The translations under genes and the position numbers were made by a program. From MH13 sp040219355 (GTDB taxonomy: Bacteria > Pseudomonadota > Alphaproteobacteria > Rhizobiales > MH13), in assembly GCA_040219355.1 (NCBI GenBank), contig JAVJSN010000002.1, positions 124,001 through 188,000 on the forward strand: a DNA stretch of 64,000 nt. Direction: 5' to 3'. Under the pieces are notes generated by a model. That model was given only the letters and a program-made list of their open reading frames with translations. It searched no databases and was not told the origin of the DNA. Below are positions 52,157 through 61,519 of the stretch, piece after piece (position 1 is the first letter of the stretch; every line of letters starts with the position of its first letter).

Positions 52157-54022
52157 ATGGCAGACATCTCATCTGGGCAGCGCTTTCTGAAATCCGATAG
52201 CGGACGCCTGACACTAGGATTGTTGGTGGTGATCGCGCTGGGTTTGGCAGCTTTGCCAAGCGTGGAGCGGCTGTTCTTGGTGCGTGCTGGCGATCAGGGT
52301 ATGGCGACGTTGCGGCTGTCGGTGGAGGGCTTGCGCGGCGCGCTGCAACGCTTTGAACCACTGCCCAGTTTGATCGGCGAGCGACGTATTCTTGCTCAGC
52401 TTCTGGCCGACCCTCAGAACAGCGTATTGCAGGGCGAGGTGAATGAGCAATTGCGGGTGACGGCTGATGAACTTGGTGCCTCTGACGTTTATTTGTTGGA
52501 TGCCGACGGTCTGACCATTGCAGCCAGCAATTACCTCAAGGAGCGGCCCTTTATCGGTCGTAGTTTTGCCTTCCGGCCCTATTTTACGCAGGCTATTGCC
52601 GGGGGTCTTGGGCGTTATTTTGCGCTGGGCACCACATCGCTGGAGCGCGGTTATTTTTATGCCGCGCCCGTCATGGACGGTGGCGAAATTGTTGGTACAT
52701 TGACGCTGAAGTTCACTGTCGATGCTTTTGAAAATGCGTGGCGTGGCGGCACCAGCGATATCATTGTCAGCGACCTTAACGATATTGTTTTCATGGCGAG
52801 CCGAGAGGTTTGGCACTTTCGCACGCTTTCAGATCTTTCGCCTGCTGTGCTGGCTGAAGTGGCCGATACCCAACAATATCCGTTGGAAGAGCTCACACCG
52901 CTGACCAACAGTCGCGAGCCGTTGACGGATGTGTTGAGCGTATTGCGGGTGCAGGATGAGGGTGTGAGCGAGGACTTTGTCACTGCATCTACCTTGATCG
53001 AGGACGTTGGGTGGCGCGTCGCGATCCTTGTGCCTGCCGGTCCAGCCAAGGCGCAGGCCTTAACTGTGCTTCTGGTTTTTGTGTTGTTCGTTTTGTTTGT
53101 TGGCTTGGCGCTGATGAGCCTGCTGCAACGACGGGCGCGCATCTTGGAGCGTATGGAGGCGCAGCGCGCTGCGCAGGATCTCTTGGAGCGCCGCGTGGAG
53201 GAGCGCACTGCTGATCTCAACGCTGCCAACGCCAATTTGCTGGTGGAAGTGGACGAACGCCGCGCCGCTGAACAACGGTTGCGCAAAACCCAGCATGAGT
53301 TGGTGCAGGCCGGCAAACTTGCTGCTCTTGGTCAGATGTCGGCAGCTCTGTCCCATGAGATCAACCAGCCTTTGGCGGCGGTGAAAACTTATGCCGACAA
53401 TGCTGTGACATTCCTCGATCGCAACCGGCCATCGGACGCCCGAGAAAATGTGTCGCGCATATCCAAGATGGCGGACAGGATGGCAGCGATCTCCGGCCAT
53501 TTGCGCAATTTTGCGCGACGCCCCCAGGAGGGCGTTGGGCCGGTCAATGTGCTTAGTGCCATCGATGACGCCATAGCGCTGATGGAGGCGCGTTTCAAAA
53601 AGACCGGAACAGAGATCGCCTATGTTCGCCCTGAAAACCCACTTTGGGTGATGGGCGGTCAATTGCGCTTGCAACAGGTGATCATCAATCTGCTCAATAA
53701 CGCGTTGGATTCCATGGAAGCTCAGCCGTACCCATCCCTTGAGATCGCCATCGAAGCTCATGATGGTACCCATGTGCTGATCCATGTGCGCGATAGCGGT
53801 GGCGGTTTGGATGAACGCGCGCTCACACAGCTGTTCGATCCGTTCTTCACAACAAAAAGCCCTGGAAAAGGGCTAGGGCTCGGCCTTTCGATTTCCTACA
53901 ACATTGTCGAGGACTTTGGTGGCCGCCTGCGGGCGCGCAATCGCACACAGGGCGGCGCGGAGTTTTCTATTGAACTGCGCGCGGCGGAAGCGCCGGCGTC
54001 GCATGGGCTGGCCGCAGAATGA
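52157..54022 (+). CDS. DctB-type sensor histidine kinase
   Basis: 621 residues. Membrane helices at about 18-34 and 301-322 bracket a periplasmic double-Cache sensor (RSFAFRPYFTQAIAG). A coiled linker follows, then HisKA with the phospho-acceptor ALSHEINQPLAAVKTYADN (H400) and HATPase_c with NLLNNALDSM and GKGLGLGLSIS. This architecture and the phosphoacceptor sequence are those of DctB, which senses C4-dicarboxylates. Overlaps the response regulator gene by ATGA. The ligand here is probably the TRAP substrate, not necessarily a dicarboxylate. Confidence 0.88.
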   Translation: MADISSGQRFLKSDSGRLTLGLLVVIALGLAALPSVERLFLVRAGDQGMATLRLSVEGLRGALQRFEPLPSLIGERRILAQLLADPQNSVLQGEVNEQLRVTADELGASDVYLLDADGLTIAASNYLKERPFIGRSFAFRPYFTQAIAGGLGRYFALGTTSLERGYFYAAPVMDGGEIVGTLTLKFTVDAFENAWRGGTSDIIVSDLNDIVFMASREVWHFRTLSDLSPAVLAEVADTQQYPLEELTPLTNSREPLTDVLSVLRVQDEGVSEDFVTASTLIEDVGWRVAILVPAGPAKAQALTVLLVFVLFVLFVGLALMSLLQRRARILERMEAQRAAQDLLERRVEERTADLNAANANLLVEVDERRAAEQRLRKTQHELVQAGKLAALGQMSAALSHEINQPLAAVKTYADNAVTFLDRNRPSDARENVSRISKMADRMAAISGHLRNFARRPQEGVGPVNVLSAIDDAIALMEARFKKTGTEIAYVRPENPLWVMGGQLRLQQVIINLLNNALDSMEAQPYPSLEIAIEAHDGTHVLIHVRDSGGGLDERALTQLFDPFFTTKSPGKGLGLGLSISYNIVEDFGGRLRARNRTQGGAEFSIELRAAEAPASHGLAAE

Positions 54023-55401
54023 GCACCGAAACCGTTCTGTTTGTTGATGATGAGGAAGATTTGCGCCTTGCGGCCGCGCAAACGCTTGACCTTGCCGACC
54101 TGAATGCGCGCTGCTTCGCTGATGCCGAAGCGGCACTGGCCCATGTTGGGCGCGCATTCCCTGGAATTCTGGTCAGCGACATTCGCATGGCTGGTATGGA
54201 CGGCCTGACCTTGATGCGACGCTGTTTGGAGATCGATCCAGAGTTTCCCGTAATCTTGGTGACCGGTCACGGCGATGTGGAACTTGCCGTCCAGTCGATG
54301 CGCGACGGCGCTTATGACTTCATCGAGAAGCCTTTTGCGCCCGCCGTGCTGGTGGACTCGGTTCATCGTGCTCTCGACAAGCGTCGGCTGACACTGGAAA
54401 ACCGGTTGCTGCGCAATCAGGTTGTTGGCCGCGGACCTATTGAGGCTCGGCTCGCCGGACGTAGCGAAGCGATGGTAGCCGTGCGCGCGCAGGTGCGCGC
54501 TGTTGCTCAAACAGATGCCGACGTTTTGATCGTTGGAGAAACAGGTACCGGCAAAGAGGTGGCTGCGCGCGCCTTGCAGATGGCCAGCGCGCGCGCCAGC
54601 GGACCGTTTGTGCATATCAATTGCGCCGCTTTGCCCTCAGAATTGATTGACAGCGAACTGTTCGGCCATGAGGCCGGTGCCTTTCCGGGGGCAACGCGCG
54701 CCCGTTACGGGCGTTTTGAGCATGCGCGAGGTGGCACGGTCTTTCTTGATGAGATCGATAGTCTACCCATGCGGTTGCAGGCCAAGCTGCTGCACGCGAT
54801 CCAGAACCGGATCATCACGCGTCTGGGGTCGAACGATCCTGTTGAGCTGGATGTGCGGTTCATTGCTGCCAGCAAGAGCGATTTGGAAAAGGCCGTTGAT
54901 GCGGGTGCCTTCCGCGATGATCTGTATTATCGGCTGAACGTCCTTCATATCCGCATGCCCACTTTGGACGAACGCCGCGAGGATATCCCGCGGTTGTTCA
55001 TCCAGCTCGTTCATGATGCCAGCGTGCGCTACAAGCGCCCGGTGCGCGTGGTGCCAGACCGTCTGTTGGCGTCGCTTGCCCGGCGATCCTGGCCCGGCAA
55101 TGTGCGTGAGTTGCGCAATGCGGCCGACCGGTTCGTGCTCGATCTGGATTTGGACCTTGATCATCATACTGCCGACATGGTGGACGGCGTGCACCACCCT
55201 GCGGCAGGCTTGTCGCAGCAGGTCGCGGCCTACGAGAAAAGCTTGATCGCCGCCACCATCGCCGCGCATGCAGGAAATCTCAAAGCAACCTATGAAGCGC
55301 TCGGCATTTCGCGCAAGTCGCTCTACGAAAAGATGCGCAAATACGATTTATCCCGCCAGGACTTCCGCCATCGCAGCGTGCCTGAAGGGGTTGATGGGTA
55401 G
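54019..55401 (+). CDS. DctD-type sigma-54 response regulator
   Basis: 460 residues. Receiver domain with acceptor D54 in LVSDIRMAGMDG, AAA+ domain with Walker A GETGTGKE, ELFGHEAGAFPGA (the GAFTGA loop that touches sigma-54, here with P in place of T), Walker B GGTVFLDEID and R-finger region RRSWPGNVREL, and a Fis-type HTH at the C-terminus (NLKATYEALGISRKSLYEKMRKYDL). It activates sigma-54 promoters. The P variant is, I think, common in DctD. A sigma-54-like promoter lies before the next gene. Confidence 0.9.
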   Translation: MSTETVLFVDDEEDLRLAAAQTLDLADLNARCFADAEAALAHVGRAFPGILVSDIRMAGMDGLTLMRRCLEIDPEFPVILVTGHGDVELAVQSMRDGAYDFIEKPFAPAVLVDSVHRALDKRRLTLENRLLRNQVVGRGPIEARLAGRSEAMVAVRAQVRAVAQTDADVLIVGETGTGKEVAARALQMASARASGPFVHINCAALPSELIDSELFGHEAGAFPGATRARYGRFEHARGGTVFLDEIDSLPMRLQAKLLHAIQNRIITRLGSNDPVELDVRFIAASKSDLEKAVDAGAFRDDLYYRLNVLHIRMPTLDERREDIPRLFIQLVHDASVRYKRPVRVVPDRLLASLARRSWPGNVRELRNAADRFVLDLDLDLDHHTADMVDGVHHPAAGLSQQVAAYEKSLIAATIAAHAGNLKATYEALGISRKSLYEKMRKYDLSRQDFRHRSVPEGVDG

Positions 55402-55480
55402 AAAGTAACCCATCAAAATCGGGTGATGTTACCGTTTCCACCCATTTCTAGAAAAAGCTCGCTGAACGAGCGCTCGATTC

Positions 55481-55499
55481 GCAAGCAACAGTTGCGTGC
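55481..55499. promoter_or_regulatory. Dyad upstream of the TRAP-TAXI promoter, candidate activator site
   Basis: GCAAGCAAC-A-GTTGCGTGC is a near-perfect 19-base dyad centred about 58 bases upstream of the predicted start. DctD-type activators bind such dyads upstream of sigma-54 promoters, usually somewhat further away. Confidence 0.4.
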
Positions 55500-55522
55500 T
55501 GCATAGCTGCCATGCAGAACAG

Positions 55523-55537
55523 CGGCGCCTTTGCTGC
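55523..55537 (+). promoter_or_regulatory. Candidate sigma-54 promoter for the TAXI-TRAP operon
   Basis: CGGCGC-N5-CTGC has the invariant GG and GC separated by ten bases, against consensus TGGCAC-N5-TTGC. It lies about 110 bases before the start codon. It agrees with a sigma-54 activator gene just upstream. Confidence 0.4.
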
Positions 55538-55646
55538 GCCTGCTTTTTTGTGGTTGCCGCATATCAATGTGGGCCCAAGATAACAGCAGGCGTGACAACG
55601 CGCACGAAAAGCCGAAGACATCGGCTTAACGGGAGGACTATCTTCG

Positions 55647-56636
55647 ATGAAACTTGCTACTTTTCTCGCCACCACCGCAGCCCTGACGGTTGCTGTTGCT
55701 GGCACTGCTATCGCTCAGGACCGCGAAGGCTGGCCTGAAAGCTTTACTGTGGGCACAGCCTCACAGGGCGGCACTTACTTCGCTTACGGCTCTGGTTGGG
55801 CGAACCTTGTTGCTGAAGAGCTCGGTATTTCCGGTGGCGGCGAAGTCACCGGCGGCCCAATGCAGAACATGGCGCTGGTTCACACCGGTGATGCGCAGTT
55901 CGGCATGACAACAATGGGCCCAGCCGCTGAATCGCTCGCTGGCACCAACCCCATCGCACCAGGCCTGGAAATGACCGGTGCTTGCGCGATGTTCCCCATG
56001 TATCAGACGCCTTTCTCGGTGACCGCGCTGTCTTCGTCGGGCATCACAACGGTTGCTGACATTCCTGACGGCGCACGCATCGGCTTCGGTCCTGCTGGTT
56101 CAACGTCAGACACCTACTTCCCACGCATGATGGAAGAGCTGGGCGTCAACTTTGATCGTCGTAATGGCGGTTGGTCGGACCTTGGCAGCCAGCTTCAGGA
56201 TGGCCTGCTGGACGTGATTGCGTTCGCTGCCGGTGTTCCTGTGCCAGCGGTTTCGCAGCTTGAAGTTCAGACCGACGTGAACATCATTGAGTTCACCGAA
56301 GAAGAGCAGGCGACGATCATGGCTGCATTCCCAGTGTCGCAGTTTGACATTGCAGCCGACACGTACACGACGCTGGAAAGCGATGCGCGTTCGGTTTCTA
56401 TGTGGAACTTTGCCATCGCCAACTGCGATCTGCCGGCCTCTTTCGTTTACGCGGTTGTGGATGTTGTGATGTCCGACAATGAGCGCATGGTGAACATTCA
56501 CCGCGCCGCGCGCTCAACGGTCCCTGCAAATTGGGACAAGAACACGGTTATGATGTGGCACCCAGGTGCTGCGCAGTGGTTTGAAGAAAACGCTGGTGCC
56601 GATATTCCTGACGACATGATCCACTCGGCTATGTAA
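55647..56636 (+). CDS. TAXI-family TRAP transporter solute-binding protein
   Basis: 329 residues. Signal peptide KLATFLATTAALTVAVAGTAIA, then FTVGTASQGGTYFAYGSGWANLV and VTGGPMQNMALVHTGDAQFGM, the TAXI hallmarks. It binds an unknown ligand (glutamate or other carboxylates in characterised relatives) and hands it to the fused permease. GGAGG lies upstream of the ATG. A stem-loop follows the stop. Confidence 0.93.
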   Translation: MKLATFLATTAALTVAVAGTAIAQDREGWPESFTVGTASQGGTYFAYGSGWANLVAEELGISGGGEVTGGPMQNMALVHTGDAQFGMTTMGPAAESLAGTNPIAPGLEMTGACAMFPMYQTPFSVTALSSSGITTVADIPDGARIGFGPAGSTSDTYFPRMMEELGVNFDRRNGGWSDLGSQLQDGLLDVIAFAAGVPVPAVSQLEVQTDVNIIEFTEEEQATIMAAFPVSQFDIAADTYTTLESDARSVSMWNFAIANCDLPASFVYAVVDVVMSDNERMVNIHRAARSTVPANWDKNTVMMWHPGAAQWFEENAGADIPDDMIHSAM

Positions 56637-56659
56637 CCTTGGCCTGAGGTCAAAACTTT

Positions 56660-56684
56660 CGGGCCGCCTTGATGAGGCGGCCCG
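56660..56684 (+). promoter_or_regulatory. Stem-loop after the TAXI gene
   Basis: CGGGCCGCC / GGCGGCCCG, 9-bp perfect stem, loop of seven bases, then TTT. Likely a partial terminator that lowers permease expression relative to the binding protein. Confidence 0.65.
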
Positions 56685-56759
56685 TTTCATATCTCGACGT
56701 ATGACACGTCACAACACGCGTTTCGTAATTGGGCAGCAAAAGACCCGGGCGATCAGGCG

Positions 56760-59141
56760 ATGATGGGCAGGGGACCCTTTAGGGACATGGCAGACAGCGA
56801 CAAGCCACACAGTGACAAGAAGCCCGCTGAGGGTAGCGAGCATCCTGATCGCATGAGCGATGAGGCGATCCATGAGGCCGCGATGGTGGCCCAGCCGGTG
56901 TTGCATGATCCGGTGGTGATTGCTGACGGCGTGGATGAAGAGCCGGTCGAAAGCAACCGGCGCTTGTTCGAAGGCCACGGGCTAAGGGTTATCGCTTTTG
57001 TGTCGGCCTTTTACGCAGCTTTCCACATGGCGGCTCTAAACGGTGTTTCGATTTCTGCTTGGACAGGTATCGACCTTCCCTTCCTGCCGCAGTTCCCGCT
57101 GGAAACCTGGAATTTTCGTATTCTGCACGTTGCCGGCGCCTTGGTTCTTGGTTTTTTACTTTACGCTGGTGGCTCGTTTAGCCGCGATGACAAGAAGCCG
57201 ACCACGATACTAGGCTATCTATCCTATGCGTTGGCTTTGTCTGCGCTCTACGCGCTCTACACCGCGATCAGCTTTGCCAATGAAATTGCTGGTGGCGCCA
57301 TGTGGAATGGCATGGATGCCACGATCCGCAGCCGCGAAATCTATCATTTTGGCGTACCGCTTCTGGTGGCCACCGTTGGTGCGATTGGGCTGGGTTGGTT
57401 CCACCGGTTGCCGCGTCATCAATTTTCAGCGCCTGATTTCGTTCTGGCGATCTGCGGCATTGCGGTCGCAACCTATCTGATCACGATCTATGGCACCGCC
57501 ATGCGCAACGCGACGGGCACGCCGTTCGCGCCGATTGGAATGTCGATTGCCGCTGTTGCTGGCACGCTTTTGATCATGGAATTGACGCGCCGGGTTGCCG
57601 GTTTGACGCTGATCGTGATCGCGGTTGTGTTTCTGATTTACGTCTTTGTGGGTGATAAGCTTCCCGGATTCTTGAATGCGCCTGATATCACTTGGGAGCG
57701 GTTCTTCAGCCAGGTCTATACCGATGCCGGTATTCTCGGGCCGACGACCGCTGTGTCGTCCACCTACATCATCCTTTTCATCATCTTTGCTGCCTTCCTG
57801 CAGGCCTCCAAGGTGGGCGACTATTTTGTCAACTTTGCCTTTGCAGCGGCCGGTCGCTCACGTGGCGGTCCGGCGAAGGTTGCGATTTTCGCCTCGGGCT
57901 TGATGGGCATGATCAACGGCACGTCTGCGGGCAATGTGGTGGCGACCGGCTCGCTGACCATCCCGCTGATGAAAAAGGTTGGGTATCCGGCCAAGTCAGC
58001 CGGTGCGATTGAAGCTGGTGCCTCGACCGGTGGACAGATCATGCCACCGATCATGGGCGCTGGCGCGTTCATTATGGCCGAGATTACCGGTATCCCTTAC
58101 ACCGATATCGCTATCGCGGCGGTGATCCCGGCGATCCTCTATTTCGGTTCGATCTTCTTCATGGTCGACTTTGAGGCGCGCAAACTTGGCATGCGCGGCA
58201 TGCGCGAGGATGAGCTGCCGAAGTTCAAGGAACTGGCCAAGCATGTCTATCTGTTCCTGCCGATCATTATTCTGATTGTCGCGCTGTTCATGGGCTATTC
58301 GGTGATCCGTGCTGGCACGCTGGCAACGGCCGCTGCCGCTGTCGTCTCTTGGCTCTCACCCAACAAAATGACGCCACGCGACATCTATCGGGCGTTCGAT
58401 TTGGCCGGTGTGATGTCCATTCAGATCATCGCGGTCTGCGCCTGCGCCGGTATCATTGTTGGAGTGATTTCGCTGACGGGTGTTGGCGCGCGGTTCTCCT
58501 CGTTGCTGCTCGGCCTGGCCGACACCAGCCAGTTGCTGGCGCTGTTCTTTGCCATGTGCATTTCCATCCTGCTTGGTATGGGCATGCCGACAACGGCGGC
58601 GTATGCGGTGGCGGCATCGGTGGTTGCGCCGGGCCTTATTCAGCTTGGCATCAACCCGCTTACGGCGCATTTCTTCGTGTTCTATTACGCGGTGGTATCG
58701 GCGATCACGCCGCCCGTTGCATTGGCCAGTTACGCGGCGGCAGGGATATCCGGCGCCAATCCGATGGGCACATCGGTGACCTCGTTCAAGATCGGTCTGG
58801 CGGCGTTCATCGTGCCGTTCATGTTCTTCTACAACCCGGCGCTGTTGGCCGACGGAACAGGGCTAGAGATCACGCGAGCGTTGGTCACGGCATCTATCGG
58901 CGTGTGTCTGCTTTCCGGTGGCGTGCAGGGTTACTTCTTCACCGGGCGCTTGCCGCAGGTGCCACGGATCATGTTCCTGATCGCGGCGTTGTTCCTGATC
59001 GAAGGCAGCTTGATTTCTGATGTGGTTGGCGCGGCACTTACCGGCGGCGGAATATTCCTGGCGCGTCTGACGGCGGGCAAAGATGCATCAACCCCATCAA
59101 GCGATCAGGCCAAAGACGAAGCGCCGAAGCCTGCGGAGTGA
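56760..59141 (+). CDS. TRAP transporter fused permease (DctQM/4TM-12TM)
   Basis: 793 residues. After a hydrophilic cytoplasmic N-terminus of about 70 residues come four helices (DctQ-like) and twelve more (DctM-like). Signature GLMGMINGTSAGNVVATGSLTIPLMKKVGYPA with EAGASTGGQIMPPIMGAGAFIMAE and LLGMGMPTTAAYAVAASVVAPGLIQLG are the TRAP large-subunit motifs. It is typical of TAXI-TRAP systems to have fused permeases. ATG 56760; ATG 56787 is an alternative. Overlaps the ChbG-like gene. Confidence 0.92.
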   Translation: MMGRGPFRDMADSDKPHSDKKPAEGSEHPDRMSDEAIHEAAMVAQPVLHDPVVIADGVDEEPVESNRRLFEGHGLRVIAFVSAFYAAFHMAALNGVSISAWTGIDLPFLPQFPLETWNFRILHVAGALVLGFLLYAGGSFSRDDKKPTTILGYLSYALALSALYALYTAISFANEIAGGAMWNGMDATIRSREIYHFGVPLLVATVGAIGLGWFHRLPRHQFSAPDFVLAICGIAVATYLITIYGTAMRNATGTPFAPIGMSIAAVAGTLLIMELTRRVAGLTLIVIAVVFLIYVFVGDKLPGFLNAPDITWERFFSQVYTDAGILGPTTAVSSTYIILFIIFAAFLQASKVGDYFVNFAFAAAGRSRGGPAKVAIFASGLMGMINGTSAGNVVATGSLTIPLMKKVGYPAKSAGAIEAGASTGGQIMPPIMGAGAFIMAEITGIPYTDIAIAAVIPAILYFGSIFFMVDFEARKLGMRGMREDELPKFKELAKHVYLFLPIIILIVALFMGYSVIRAGTLATAAAAVVSWLSPNKMTPRDIYRAFDLAGVMSIQIIAVCACAGIIVGVISLTGVGARFSSLLLGLADTSQLLALFFAMCISILLGMGMPTTAAYAVAASVVAPGLIQLGINPLTAHFFVFYYAVVSAITPPVALASYAAAGISGANPMGTSVTSFKIGLAAFIVPFMFFYNPALLADGTGLEITRALVTASIGVCLLSGGVQGYFFTGRLPQVPRIMFLIAALFLIEGSLISDVVGAALTGGGIFLARLTAGKDASTPSSDQAKDEAPKPAE

Positions 59142-59913
59142 ATCTCTGACGCCATCCAACGCCCGGCTTCTTGTTCGCGTCGATGACGCAGGCACGAGCC
59201 TCGCGGCCAACCAAGGCTGCGAGCGGGCCGTGCGCGATGGGATCGCGCGCTCCATTGAAGTCATGATGCCGGGCGCCTGGGTGTGCGACGCGGCCGATCG
59301 ATTTGCCAATCTGCCAGGCATCGACATCGGCATCCATCTGACGCTGACCAGCGAGTGGGATCGGGTGAAATGGCGTCCGCTGACGCATGCGCCGACCCTG
59401 GTGGATGAGTACCGGTTCTTCCGCCCTAGCTTCGAGCCGAGCGCATGGAACCTTGCCGAGGTGGAGACCGAGTTTCTTGCCCAGATTGAACTTGGAACAA
59501 GGCTGTTTCCGCAGGCAAGCCACATCAGCTCCCACATGGCCCGCCACTTTGAGGATATCGATCCGCGCTTGGGGAAGATGGTTCGATCCCTCGCTGAGCA
59601 TTTTGGCTTGCGCGATGACCCGCTGGGCACGGATGGATCGCCACGTGTCGCCGGGTATCTGCCGTTCCCGCGTGATGCTGAGCCGCGCGTCACGTCTTTT
59701 CTCGAGATGCTATCGAACCTGTCCGCAGGCGCGTCGATCTTTGTTGATCATCCCGCTGTCCTCTCCGACGAAATGCGTGCGCAGGGGCATGCTGGCTATG
59801 AGGATGTCGCTGAGGATCGAGCGGCATGCCTTGCGGTCTTGACCGATCCACGGGTGGCTGACGCTGTGCGCCAACACGATGTTGAGCTTATTAGCTATCG
59901 CGATCTGGACTGA
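59083..59913 (+). CDS. ChbG/HpnK family (YdjC-like) deacetylase
   Basis: 276 residues from ATG 59083, which overlaps the permease by 59 bases; a CTG at 59146 (GGAG upstream) would avoid the overlap. Metal site motifs: LVRVDDAGTSLAANQGCE (D-D), DIGIHLTLTSEW (H), and ASHISSHMARHFEDI (H-x-S-H). These place it with the carbohydrate deacetylases ChbG and HpnK, which remove acetyl groups from N-acetylated sugars. Its coupling to the TRAP operon suggests the imported solute or a derivative is the substrate. Confidence 0.82.
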   Translation: MHQPHQAIRPKTKRRSLRSESLTPSNARLLVRVDDAGTSLAANQGCERAVRDGIARSIEVMMPGAWVCDAADRFANLPGIDIGIHLTLTSEWDRVKWRPLTHAPTLVDEYRFFRPSFEPSAWNLAEVETEFLAQIELGTRLFPQASHISSHMARHFEDIDPRLGKMVRSLAEHFGLRDDPLGTDGSPRVAGYLPFPRDAEPRVTSFLEMLSNLSAGASIFVDHPAVLSDEMRAQGHAGYEDVAEDRAACLAVLTDPRVADAVRQHDVELISYRDLD

Positions 59914-60003
59914 CCTTTGTTGATCAGATTGGCGCTTGAATAGCAGCTATGCCGCGCCGGGCATGGCGCACCCATTCGGCAAGGTGATAAGAATTCGGGA
60001 GAC

Positions 60004-60903
60004 ATGGCTCTCTGGATTCCCATCACCATCGCTGCGGCCTTTTTGCAGAACTTGCGCTCGCTGCTGCAAAAGCGGCTGACCGGCAGGCTTTCCACAGGCG
60101 GCGCAACCTTCTCGCGGTTTGTGTTCGCCTTTCCGCTGGCGCTTGCCTATGCGCTGGTCGTCTCCAGTCTTACCGGCTGGGTACCAGGGGTGCCGTCACT
60201 CACCTTCGGGGCGTTCTTGATCTCCGGCGCCGTGTCGCAGATTGGTGCGACCTATCTTCTGCTGGCAAGCTTTGCACATGGACCGTTTGCGATCGGCACC
60301 GCCTACTCAAAAACCGAAGCGCTTCAGGCGGCGGTGTTCGCCGCCATCGTGCTTGGTGAGCTGTTGTCGCTCTGGGGCGTGGTCGCGGTGTTGGTCGGCA
60401 TGGCGGGCGTGGCGTTGATGGCGTTTAAGCGGCGCGAAGACGGTTTGAGGGCGCTTAATTTGACCGACAAGGCGGTGCTGTTTGGCGTCGCAGCCGGTGC
60501 TGGTTTTGCCATTGCTTCGGTCAGCTATCGCGGCGCCTCTCTTTCTCTAGGCGATTCCAGCGCCTTTGTGCGGGCTGGTTGGACGCTTGCTGCGGCGACT
60601 CTGGTTCAAACATTGATCATGGGGGGGTGGCTGCGTTGGCATGAGCCTGGGCAGATCACCAAGACGCTTGGGCTGTGGCGCGAGAGCGGGCTTGTCGCGC
60701 TCGCCGGTGTTGCTGGCTCCATCGGTTGGTTCACAGCGCTCACCTTGCAAACGGCCGCTTTGGTAAAGGCGTTGGCGCAAGTGGAACTGATCTTTTCTAC
60801 GCTCACCAGTTGGCTCTATTTCAACGAACCGGTGAGCGCGCGTGAGGTCGCCGGTATAACGCTGATCGGCCTTTCCATTGTGCTCATCGTGTTGGTCGCC
60901 TGA
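60004..60903 (+). CDS. DMT-superfamily (EamA) transporter
   Basis: 299 residues, about ten membrane helices in two EamA repeats (PITIAAAFLQNLRSLLQKRL at the start, VEISREVAGITLIGLSIVLI-like end). Differs from the one at 7.9 kb in sequence. Starts 90 bases after the ChbG-like gene and its stop overlaps the next permease (TGATG), so it is likely one operon with it. Substrate unknown. Confidence 0.85.
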   Translation: MALWIPITIAAAFLQNLRSLLQKRLTGRLSTGGATFSRFVFAFPLALAYALVVSSLTGWVPGVPSLTFGAFLISGAVSQIGATYLLLASFAHGPFAIGTAYSKTEALQAAVFAAIVLGELLSLWGVVAVLVGMAGVALMAFKRREDGLRALNLTDKAVLFGVAAGAGFAIASVSYRGASLSLGDSSAFVRAGWTLAAATLVQTLIMGGWLRWHEPGQITKTLGLWRESGLVALAGVAGSIGWFTALTLQTAALVKALAQVELIFSTLTSWLYFNEPVSAREVAGITLIGLSIVLIVLVA

Positions 60904-61481
60904 TGGCAGGGCCTTTGCACAAACCGTTGCACAAGGATCTCGGATTTCTGTTCATCCTGGTGTTGTCCGTCGGCGCGGCGCTTGGTGTCTATTTGCGCGA
61001 TGGGTTGGAGCGTTTCGTCGAGATACTGCGCGACGACGCCATCCTTTGGCTCACCGTCTTACCGAAGGTTGCCGCAGGCGTTTTGGTTGCGGCCTTCCTG
61101 CGCATCTTGCTGCCCAAAGAGGTGGTCGCCCGTTGGATTGGTGAGCGATCCGGACTGAGGGGGCTTTTCGTGGCGACGCTTGCCGGCGCGATCATTCCTG
61201 GCGGGCCGATGACGATTTTTCCGATCGCCACCGCACTCTATCTATCCGGCGCGGACCGTGGCTCGACGATCGCGTTCATCACGGCATGGCTCACCATCGG
61301 CATCAACCGTGCGATCGTCTGGGAGCTATCGTTTTTCGGTGCGGAATTTGTGATCTTGCGCACGCTGATTTCGCTGCCCGTGCCGATCCTTTGTGGCCTC
61401 GCCGCGCGCATGTTGCCGGGGCGGACCGAAGAACAGCGTGCCGCCGACAAAGCCAAGCCCAAGCCGGAGATCGAAGAATGA
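60903..61481 (+). CDS. DUF318-type permease, N-terminal half-like protein
   Basis: 192 residues, about five membrane helices. The motif PGGPMTIFPIATALYLSGA followed by TAWLTIGINRAIVWELSF and SLPVPILCGLAARM appears again in the next gene. Full-length DUF318/ArsP-type permeases contain two such units in one chain; here they are two genes. The C-terminal tail is charged. Its ATG overlaps the EamA stop. The substrate is unknown; ArsP exports organoarsenicals. Confidence 0.8.
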   Translation: MAGPLHKPLHKDLGFLFILVLSVGAALGVYLRDGLERFVEILRDDAILWLTVLPKVAAGVLVAAFLRILLPKEVVARWIGERSGLRGLFVATLAGAIIPGGPMTIFPIATALYLSGADRGSTIAFITAWLTIGINRAIVWELSFFGAEFVILRTLISLPVPILCGLAARMLPGRTEEQRAADKAKPKPEIEE

Positions 61482-61519
61482 TCGTTCACCCATGATTGTC
61501 CACTTATGATTGTTCTTGG
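61478..61519 (+). repeat. 14-base tandem repeat at the permease gene junction
   Basis: Three imperfect copies of ATGATNGTYCNCYY start at 61478, 61492 and 61506; the last is the start of the second permease gene. The first overlaps the stop of the previous gene. Confidence 0.7.
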
